6,727 nt of DNA from CAWEHT01 sp963808455 (GTDB lineage Bacteria; Chloroflexota; Anaerolineae; CG2-30-64-16). The stretch spans positions 1 to 6,727 of the forward strand of contig CAWEHT010000015.1 in NCBI GenBank assembly GCA_963808455.1, written 5' to 3'. Within the stretch, counting starts at the first letter, position 1. Every line of letters begins with the position of its first letter. Below, one piece after another: positions 1 through 4,959 of this stretch. The notes below the pieces were generated by a model, which made no database searches, had not been told where the DNA came from, and was given only the letters and a program-made list of their open reading frames with translations. Both the position numbers and the translations under genes were made by a program.

Positions 1-372
1 CACCAAACGCTCCTCGGCCGGCGCCGCTATTTCCCTGTCCTATGCACGACGGCCAGCGGCCAGCGGGCGCAGGTGATTCGCCAGGCCGCCGAACGCGCCG
101 CCATCAACCATCCTATTCAGGGCACGGCTGCCGATATCATCAAGATCGCTATGATCCGTCTTTACGACGGGCTCCGGGGCAACGGTTTCCGCTCCCGTAT
201 GCTGCTCCAGGTGCACGACGAGCTGGTCCTGGAGGTGCCCGAAGAGGAGTTATCCGGCGTGGCGCTGCTCGTTAGACAGACCATGGAGGATGCCTACGAG
301 TTGAAGGCGCCGCTCAAGGTCGATATGGAAGCCGGCCTCAACTGGTATGAATTGAAGAAACTGCCGGACTAG
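1..372 (+). CDS. polA: DNA polymerase I, C-terminal end (partial, 5' end outside window)
   Basis: This is the last 123 codons of family A DNA polymerase I, the enzyme for Okazaki-fragment processing and repair synthesis. The frame is open from base 1 and begins with TLLGRRRYFP, a conserved stretch of the fingers subdomain just after the O helix. It continues with ERAAINHPIQGTAADIIK, which carries the Asn and Gln of the Q helix. It then reaches motif C, LLQVHDELVLEV, whose Asp-Glu supply catalytic metal-binding chemistry in the palm. The protein ends in the typical way with GLNWYELK plus a few residues. The 5'-3' nuclease, any proofreading domain and polymerase motifs A and B lie upstream of the window. 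The stop TAG at 370-372 overlaps the Shine-Dalgarno sequence of argS, so the two genes are probably co-transcribed. Nothing here looks damaged. The family call is very secure; whether the upstream part is intact cannot be seen. Confidence 0.97.
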   Translation, partial: HQTLLGRRRYFPVLCTTASGQRAQVIRQAAERAAINHPIQGTAADIIKIAMIRLYDGLRGNGFRSRMLLQVHDELVLEVPEEELSGVALLVRQTMEDAYELKAPLKVDMEAGLNWYELKKLPD

Positions 373-375
373 GAG
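371..375 (+). promoter_or_regulatory. Shine-Dalgarno site for argS (decides a TTG start)
   Basis: AGGAG lies 7 nt before the TTG at 383 and overlaps the polA stop codon. No ATG or GTG in frame fits the family's N-terminus at a comparable spacing, so this site supports TTG as the argS start. Confidence 0.75.
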
Positions 376-382
376 TTCATCA

Positions 383-2059
383 TTGCTACGTGACCAGATC
401 GGCGACCTTGTCGTCAAGTCCATCCGGCGCGCCCAGCGAGCGGGTGAGCTGCCACCTTTTGAGATCCCAGCGGTTGAAATTGTCCGCGCCCGGGAGGCCG
501 CGCACGGGGACTACAGCACATCGGTCGCGATGCAATCCGCGCGCCTGGCGCGCATGGCACCGCTCCTGATCGCGGGCGCTGTCGTGCGCCACCTCGGGTC
601 CGCAGAGTTCCTGGCCGGCGCCGAGGTAGCCGCGCCGGGCTTCATCAATTTTCGCCTCAGCGAAGCCTGGCTGCCGCAGCAGGTGGCCGGCATCGAGGCG
701 GCGGCCGGCCGCTACGGAGATATCGATATTGGTTGCGGCGGGCGCTGCCAGGTGGAATTCATCAGCGCCAACCCCACCGGCCCGCTGCACATGGGCTCGG
801 CTCGCAACGCGGTCATCGGCGATACCCTGGCGCGTCTCTACGCGGCTGCCGGCTACCGGGTGCAGCGCGAATACTACGTCAACGATGCCGGCACGCAGAT
901 GCGGACTTTTGGCGAAACCCTCTATCGCCGCTACCAGCAGCAGTTCGGCCGGGAAGCCCCTCTGGCCAAGGAGCACTATCAGGGCCTGTACATGATCGAC
1001 CTGGCCCGTGAAGTCGTGGCGGCGCACGGCGAGCGGTTTCTGGCGATGCCTGAGGACGAGGCCGTCCCCGCGCTGGTGGAGATCGGGCTGGCCAGCGTGC
1101 TGCAAGGCATCCGCCGCTCGGTCCACAGGCTCGGCATCCACTTCGATGGCTGGTTCTCTGAGCAAAGCCTCTATAGTGACGGCACGTTCGAGAGGGTCAT
1201 GGCTGCCCTCCGCGAGGCTGGCCTGACGGAGTTAAAGGATGGTGCTGTCTGGCTGCGCACGAGCGCCCTGGGCTCGGATCGCGATGAGGTGCTGATTCGC
1301 TCCGATGGCCGGCCTGGTTACTATGCCTCGGATGTCGCCTACCATTTCAATAAGTTCGTGCTGCGTGGCTTCGACTCTGTGGTTGACGTTTGGGCCGTCG
1401 ATCATCAGAATCAGGCCCGCCGTATGCCCTACCTGATGAAAGCGCTGGGGCTCGACCCGAGCCGGCTGGCGATTCTGCTGTACGATCTCGTGCGCCTGTA
1501 CCGCGCCGGCCAGGAAGTCAAGCTGTCGAAGCGATCGGGCGAGATCATCAGTGTCGACGAGGTCGTGAACGAGGTTGGCGCCGATGCTGTGCGCTTTCTG
1601 CTGCTGACCCGCTCCAACAACTCGGTCATGGATTTTGACCTTGACCTCGCTGTGCAGCAAAATGACGAAAACCCGGTTTACTACGTGCAGTATGCCCACG
1701 CTCGCACGGCCAGCATCTTGCGCATGGCCGGCGACCGTGGCTTCGCGCCCGAAAGCTGGGCGCAAGGTAAGTTGGCTCTTCTATCGCATCCGGCGGAGCT
1801 GTCGCTCGTGCGCAAGATCGTCGAGCTGCCCGAGGTGCTGGAGAAGGCGGTCACCGGGATGGCGCCGCACCACCTGGCATTCTATGCTCAGGAACTGGCC
1901 GGCGTTTTCCACTTGTTCTACCGTGACTGCCGGGTGCTTTCGTCTGATCCCAAGGATAGGGCGGTCAGCGAGGCCAGGCTCCGTCTGGTGGCTGCGACCA
2001 AAGCCGTTTTCGCCCGGGTTCTGGATCTGATGGGCATGACTGCGCCGGAGAGCCTGTAA
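383..2059 (+). CDS. argS: Arginyl-tRNA synthetase
   Basis: This class I aminoacyl-tRNA synthetase charges tRNA-Arg with arginine, using ATP, in the cytoplasm. The 558-residue product is the usual bacterial ArgS length. The N-terminal tRNA-recognition domain (about residues 1-100) contains HGDYSTSVAM, matching the family's GDY-x-(S/T)-N/S-VAM motif. The Rossmann catalytic domain has the HIGH-type motif in SANPTGPLHMGSARN (HMGS at 136-139) and the KMSKS-type motif as KLSK at 380-383. It also has the conserved DVWAVDHQNQARRM segment near 335-348. The C-terminal all-helical anticodon-binding (DALR-type) domain spans about 435-558 and begins with YVQYAHARTASILR. The start is TTG with AGGAG 7 nt upstream, directly after polA. 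The downstream lipoprotein gene starts 22 nt after the stop, so a polA-argS-lipoprotein transcription unit is likely. No frame break or missing motif is seen. The identification is very secure. Confidence 0.98.
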   Translation: MLRDQIGDLVVKSIRRAQRAGELPPFEIPAVEIVRAREAAHGDYSTSVAMQSARLARMAPLLIAGAVVRHLGSAEFLAGAEVAAPGFINFRLSEAWLPQQVAGIEAAAGRYGDIDIGCGGRCQVEFISANPTGPLHMGSARNAVIGDTLARLYAAAGYRVQREYYVNDAGTQMRTFGETLYRRYQQQFGREAPLAKEHYQGLYMIDLAREVVAAHGERFLAMPEDEAVPALVEIGLASVLQGIRRSVHRLGIHFDGWFSEQSLYSDGTFERVMAALREAGLTELKDGAVWLRTSALGSDRDEVLIRSDGRPGYYASDVAYHFNKFVLRGFDSVVDVWAVDHQNQARRMPYLMKALGLDPSRLAILLYDLVRLYRAGQEVKLSKRSGEIISVDEVVNEVGADAVRFLLLTRSNNSVMDFDLDLAVQQNDENPVYYVQYAHARTASILRMAGDRGFAPESWAQGKLALLSHPAELSLVRKIVELPEVLEKAVTGMAPHHLAFYAQELAGVFHLFYRDCRVLSSDPKDRAVSEARLRLVAATKAVFARVLDLMGMTAPESL

Positions 2060-2070
2060 CGCAAGAATCG

Positions 2071-2076
2071 AGGAGG
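2071..2076 (+). promoter_or_regulatory. Strong Shine-Dalgarno site for the SH3b lipoprotein
   Basis: A full AGGAGG lies 5 nt before the ATG at 2082, inside the short gap after argS. It fixes the lipoprotein start and suggests efficient translation even though the gene lies downstream in the unit. Confidence 0.8.
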
Positions 2077-2081
2077 AATCG

Positions 2082-3501
2082 ATGCGTGTACACCAGCGTT
2101 TTGCGTTGGCCCTGTTGCCTTTCTTGGTCCTGTGCCTGGCTTTGCTTGCCTGTGGCGGGTTCCAGTTGCGGCCGGCAGCGACCCCCACGATACCCACGTC
2201 CACGCCCCTGCCAACAGAAACCAGCGCTCCCACCCTGGCGCCCACGGTAGAGGCTTCGCCCACGCTGTCGGGCCAGCCAACGGTTGCGCCTACGGCCACC
2301 GCCGGCGCAGGCGGGCTGGCGGTGGGCGGCCAGGCCCAGGTGTCGGCGACCCTCATCAACGTGCGCACCGATGCGAGCGCATCGGCCAACCAGGTGGGCC
2401 AATTATCGGCGGGAACCGTGGTCACCGTGACGGGCGGACCGGTACAGGCCGACAACTTCACGTGGTACAAGGTGGATGACGGGTCCGGCACAGTCGGCTG
2501 GGTGGCATTGGGCCCCTCTGACTCGCCCTGGATCGAGCCACAGGCCAACGGCGCGACGGCGGCGGCCCAGGCCACAGCCGTGCCGGCGGCCGGCGCGGGG
2601 GCGGGCGGGCTGGCGGTAGGCAGCCAGGCCCAGGTGTCGGCGACCCTCATCAACGTGCACAGCGATGCCAGCGCATCGGCCAACCAGGTGGGCCAATTAT
2701 CGGCGGGAACCGTGGTTACCGTGACGGGCGGACCGGTGCAGGCCGACAATTTCACGTGGTACAAGGTGGATGATGGGTCCGGCACAGCCGGATGGGTGGC
2801 GTTAGGCCCCTCTGACTCGCCCTGGATCGAGCCACAGGCCACGGCCGCGCCGGCAGCCCAGGCCACGGCCGTGCCGGCAGCAGCCCAGGCCACCGCAGTG
2901 CCGGCAGCCCAGGCCACGGTTGCACTCACAGCCACGGTTGCGCTCACGCCCACCGTCAGCGCGGGGGCGGGTGCCCTCACCGTGGGCGGCCAGGCCCAGG
3001 TGTTGGCCACCCTTATCAACGTGCACAGCGACGCCAGCGCATCGGCCAGCCAGGTGGGCCAATTATCGGCGGGAACCGTGGTCACCGTGACGGACGGACC
3101 GGTACAGGCCGACAATTTCACGTGGTACAAGGTGGATAATGGGTCCGGCACAGCCGGCTGGGTGGCGTTGGGCCCCTCTGACTCGCCCTGGAATCCAGCC
3201 ACAGGCCAACGGCACGCCCGCGCCGACCGCTGCCGGCCTTCACCTGGTGGATCGTGCGATCAAGGTCGGCGACATGGTGCAGGTAACCACACAGGATGGC
3301 CAGCTTCTAACGGTGCGCTCCGACGCCGGCGCCAGCGCTGATCCCGTGGCCAAGGCCGTGGCTGGGACGCAGTTCACCGTCAGCGACGGCCCCGTCCAGA
3401 AAGATAATCTCACCTGGTGGGAAATATCGGGGGATCAGTATAAGGGTTGGGCGGCAGAAAGCGACGGCCAGACGCGCTGGTTGACGCCTCTCGACCACTG
3501 A
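2082..3501 (+). CDS. Secreted lipoprotein with four SH3b modules (frame broken near 3192)
   Basis: The product looks like an exported, lipid-anchored protein built of bacterial SH3 (SH3b/SH3_3) domains, folds that often bind cell-wall or other extracellular polymers. Its partner cannot be told from the sequence. Residues 1-23 form a signal peptide ending in the lipobox LLAC, with Cys24 as the lipidated residue. A Thr/Pro-rich spacer follows (about 30-74). Modules 1-3 lie at about residues 75-154, 171-253 and 293-375 and are nearly identical; each contains SAGTVVTVT and DNFTWYKVD. A divergent fourth module (LHLVDRAIKVGDMVQVTT to DGQTRWLTPLDH) is encoded at 3239-3501 in a different frame. One extra A at 3192/3193 causes the shift: modules 1 and 2 read CTGGATCGAGCC where module 3 reads CTGGAATCCAGCC. 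As written, the protein would end at 3341 after an off-frame tail. With one base removed it is 472 residues. A sequencing error is my preferred explanation. The exact function is unknown. Confidence 0.85.
2304..2546 (+). repeat. SH3b module repeat, copy 1
   Basis: This is the first of three near-identical DNA repeats, each coding for one SH3b module. By hand count it differs from copy 2 at about 11 positions over roughly 215 nt. Four substitutions fall together around the NVRTDASA segment; copies 2 and 3 read NVHSDASA. Confidence 0.9.
2592..2840 (+). repeat. SH3b module repeat, copy 2
   Basis: This is the second near-identical module. At several silent sites (GTT, GTG, GGA, TTA) it differs from both copies 1 and 3, which agree with each other. 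It is separated from copy 1 by a short Ala/Thr-rich linker. Confidence 0.9.
2835..2933 (+). repeat. 24-27 nt minisatellite coding the linker between modules 2 and 3
   Basis: Four tandem units begin with CAGGCCAC at 2835 (24 nt), 2859 (27 nt), 2886 (24 nt) and 2910 (24 nt), followed by a partial unit to about 2954. They code for QATAAPAA, QATAVPAAA, QATAVPAA and QATVALTA. All unit lengths are multiples of three, so changes in copy number alter linker length without breaking the frame. A single similar unit sits in the linker between modules 1 and 2. Confidence 0.85.
2959..3207 (+). repeat. SH3b module repeat, copy 3 (contains the extra base)
   Basis: This third near-identical module has about 11 substitutions relative to copy 2. 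It carries the single-base insertion (A at 3192/3193) just after the codon for the conserved Trp of SDSPW. Confidence 0.9.
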
Positions 3502-3507
3502 GGGCCC

Positions 3508-3549
3508 ACCGGTTACCTGCCCGGCAGCGCTGCCGGGCAGGTAACCGGT
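3508..3549 (+). terminator. Perfect 42-bp palindrome after the lipoprotein gene, probable hairpin terminator
   Basis: Two 21-nt arms are exact reverse complements with no spacer: 3508-3528 (starting ACCGGTTACCTGCC) and 3529-3549. The palindrome begins 6 nt after the TGA at 3499-3501. As RNA it would fold into a very stable GC-rich hairpin. No T-run follows on either strand, so it is not a textbook intrinsic terminator. It could stop transcription by hairpin alone, protect the mRNA 3' end, or be a protein-binding or repeat element. The terminator role is inferred from its position between convergent genes. Confidence 0.5.
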
Positions 3550-3566
3550 TCGAAGCATGGTTCCAG

Positions 3567-3616
3567 AAAACAAAAGGGGCGACCCGGAAAGCCTGCGGCC
3601 AGCCTTCGTGTCGCCC
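3567..3616 (-). terminator. Intrinsic terminator for tRNA-Leu
   Basis: Read on the minus strand, GGGCGAC (3616-3610) pairs exactly with GTCGCCC (3583-3577). The loop region contains further partial pairing (CTG-GCCG-CAG). The stem is followed at once by CTTTTGTTTT (3576-3567). This is a stem plus U-tract of the classic Rho-independent type, facing the direction of tRNA-Leu transcription and ending about 65 nt after the tRNA 3' end. Confidence 0.85.
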
Positions 3617-3681
3617 TATGTCGTTGCCTTGGGCGCGTATCCCATCATTTCGCGCGCCATACCTCAGGAAAGTACTCCAGG

Positions 3682-3764
3682 TGCCCCCGGCCCGACTCGA
3701 ACGGGCACGCCCTAAAGGGCACAGGCCCTCAACCTGCCGTGTATGCCAATTCCACCACGGGGGC
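3682..3764 (-). tRNA. tRNA-Leu, anticodon GAG
   Basis: This is an 83-nt type II tRNA on the minus strand. The acceptor arm pairs GCCCCCG (3764-3758) with CGGGGGC (3689-3683), with A at 3682 as discriminator. The D arm is GTG-GAATTGGCATA-CAC, typical of bacterial tRNA-Leu. The anticodon stem GCAGG/CCTGT encloses the loop TTGAGGG, with anticodon GAG at 3730-3728, which reads CUC and CUU codons. The long variable arm is GCCC-TTTA-GGGC. The T arm is GCCCG-TTCGAGT-CGGGC. The DNA continues ACCT, so the 3' CCA is not fully encoded and must be completed by CCA-adding enzyme. The gene is a single-tRNA unit with its own promoter and terminator, set between the convergent lipoprotein gene and the divergent plsX. 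Confidence 0.97.
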
Positions 3765-3776
3765 GCAACTGCTGCT

Positions 3777-3804
3777 ATTATACCTGAGCGGCCTCGTTTG
3801 TCAA
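3777..3804 (-). promoter_or_regulatory. Consensus sigma-70-type promoter for tRNA-Leu
   Basis: On the minus strand there is TTGACA (3804-3799), a 16-bp spacer and TATAAT (3782-3777). Both hexamers match the consensus exactly. The expected start site is about 3770, giving a 5' leader of only around 6 nt before the tRNA. Such a strong promoter fits a stable-RNA gene. Its -35 box overlaps the plus-strand -35 of plsX. Confidence 0.88.
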
Positions 3805-3826
3805 CCACGGGTACCTATCGTATACT
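3798..3826 (+). promoter_or_regulatory. Probable sigma-70-type promoter for plsX
   Basis: On the plus strand there is TTGTCA (3798-3803), a 17-bp spacer and TATACT (3821-3826), each hexamer one base off consensus. Transcription would start at about 3832-3834, only a few bases before the plsX ATG at 3836. The -35 shares five of its six base pairs with the divergent tRNA-Leu -35. No other promoter-like pair is obvious in the short intergenic space. Confidence 0.6.
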
Positions 3827-3835
3827 GAGTGACTT

Positions 3836-4897
3836 ATGAAGATCGTCGTAGACGCCATGGGCGGGGATCGGGCCCCGGGCGTGGTCGTGGCCGGTGCAGT
3901 GGCCGAGGCCCGCCAGCATGGGACAGAGATCATCCTCGTAGGTGTCGAAGACCGCGTGCGCGCCGAACTGGCCAGGTTCCCCTACGCCGCCGGGCTGCCT
4001 GTGGAAGTGGTTCATGCCTCCGAAGTGGTCGAGATGGCCGAGCACACCATGACCGTGCGCGCCAAGAAAGACTCTTCCATCGTAGTGGGCATGCGGCTGG
4101 TCAAGGAGGGGCGGGCCCAGGCCTTTGCCTCAGCCGGCAACTCGGGTGCGATCATGGCGGCTGCTCTCTTCGGCCTGGGGCGGCTGCCGGGGGTGGAACG
4201 CCCGGCTCTGGGCAGCCTCTATCCGGCTTCACTTGCCCCCTGCCTGCTGATCGACGCAGGGGCCAATACGGACTGCAGGGCAGAGTATCTGGTCCAGTTC
4301 GCCATCATGGGATACGCCTATGCGCGGGTCATGTTTGGGCTCCATAGCCCGTCGGTCGGCATCGTCTCCAGCGGCGAGGAGGCCGGCAAGGGGAGCATGC
4401 TGGTCCACGATGCGGGGGCGTTGCTCTCAGCCAGCGCCCTAAACTTCGTGGGCAACCTGGAAGGCAAAGATATCGGCAAGGGCACGGCGAACGTCGTGGT
4501 GACCGATGGGATGACGGGCAACGTGATCCTCAAGCTCTCGGAGGGCCTGGTGTCGTTTCTGGCACGCACCCTCAAGAATGAGTTCACCGGCGGCTGGCGC
4601 AACAAGCTCGCCCTCGCCTTGATGGTGCCCGGCCTGCTGCTTTCGTTGCCCGGCCTGCTGTTGCTTCTGCCGACAGCCGCCGGCCTGCGCCGGCGTTTCG
4701 ACTGGCGCGAGGTGGGCGGAGCGCCCCTCCTGGGCGTGAATGGGGTGGCCGTGATCGGCCATGGCCGGAGCGATGCCCGGGCCATCCAGAGCATGATCCG
4801 CATGGCCGAAAGAAGCGTGCGCCTCGATGTCGTCAATGCCATGCGGCAGGAGCTGGCCGGCCACACGCTGCCTCTGGGCGCGGCCGCTGGTTCGTAG
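3836..4897 (+). CDS. plsX: Phosphate acyltransferase PlsX
   Basis: PlsX converts acyl-ACP and phosphate to acyl-phosphate, the donor used by PlsY to start phosphatidic acid synthesis; it acts at the inner face of the membrane. The 353-residue product has the expected family blocks: MKIVVDAMGGDRAP at 1-14, SAGNSGAIMAAAL at 99-111, IDAGANTDCRAEYLVQFAIMG at 139-159, VGIVSSGEEAGKG at 174-186, NFVGNLEGKDI at 203-213, VTDGMTGNVILKLSEG at 222-237 and GGAPLLGVNG at 294-303. The N-terminus matches the family exactly, so ATG 3836 is the start even though no good Shine-Dalgarno precedes it. The promoter placement implies a leaderless or nearly leaderless mRNA. Residues 258-284 are unusually hydrophobic and contain a tandem PGLLLSL-PGLLLLL duplication. 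A ketosynthase gene follows after 62 nt, fitting a lipid-synthesis unit. The identification is very secure. Confidence 0.97.
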   Translation: MKIVVDAMGGDRAPGVVVAGAVAEARQHGTEIILVGVEDRVRAELARFPYAAGLPVEVVHASEVVEMAEHTMTVRAKKDSSIVVGMRLVKEGRAQAFASAGNSGAIMAAALFGLGRLPGVERPALGSLYPASLAPCLLIDAGANTDCRAEYLVQFAIMGYAYARVMFGLHSPSVGIVSSGEEAGKGSMLVHDAGALLSASALNFVGNLEGKDIGKGTANVVVTDGMTGNVILKLSEGLVSFLARTLKNEFTGGWRNKLALALMVPGLLLSLPGLLLLLPTAAGLRRRFDWREVGGAPLLGVNGVAVIGHGRSDARAIQSMIRMAERSVRLDVVNAMRQELAGHTLPLGAAAGS

Positions 4898-4949
4898 TTC
4901 TCGGCCTGCTGCCCACGCTTGGGCCGGCGGCCATCAGTTCATCGAAAGT

Positions 4950-4953
4950 GAGG
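4950..4953 (+). promoter_or_regulatory. Shine-Dalgarno site deciding the ketosynthase start
   Basis: GAGG lies 6 nt before ATG 4960. Two earlier in-frame starts exist (GTG 4948 and ATG 4954) but have weaker upstream purine stretches. ATG 4960 also places the conserved RRVVVTGIGAITPVG at the expected distance from the N-terminus. Confidence 0.55.
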
Positions 4954-4959
4954 ATGCGG

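Noticed and set aside
386..1165. 259-codon minus-strand open frame inside argS
   Set aside because: It lies entirely opposite the conserved ArgS catalytic domain and has no recognisable motif; it is explained by high GC content.
1781..3202. 473-codon open frame on the minus strand across the end of argS and the SH3b array
   Set aside because: It is the antisense shadow of a repetitive GC-rich gene. It lacks a start site with a Shine-Dalgarno, its sequence merely mirrors the repeats, and the plus strand has a lipobox, SH3b modules and ArgS motifs.
2304..3207. Spaced near-identical repeats, considered as a CRISPR-like array
   Set aside because: The units are about 240-250 nt long, protein coding and of one SH3b domain each; there are no short repeats with unique spacers.
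3191..3341. Programmed ribosomal frameshift to join module 4
   Set aside because: There is no slippery heptamer or clear stimulatory structure at the shift, and an extra A relative to the sister copies explains it better.
3508..3549. The palindrome as an insertion-sequence end or attachment site
   Set aside because: No transposase, integrase, target duplication or second copy is present in the window.
3447..3839. 130-codon plus-strand frame covering the palindrome, terminator and tRNA
   Set aside because: It runs through the antisense of a clear tRNA and through hairpins, and has no start signal.
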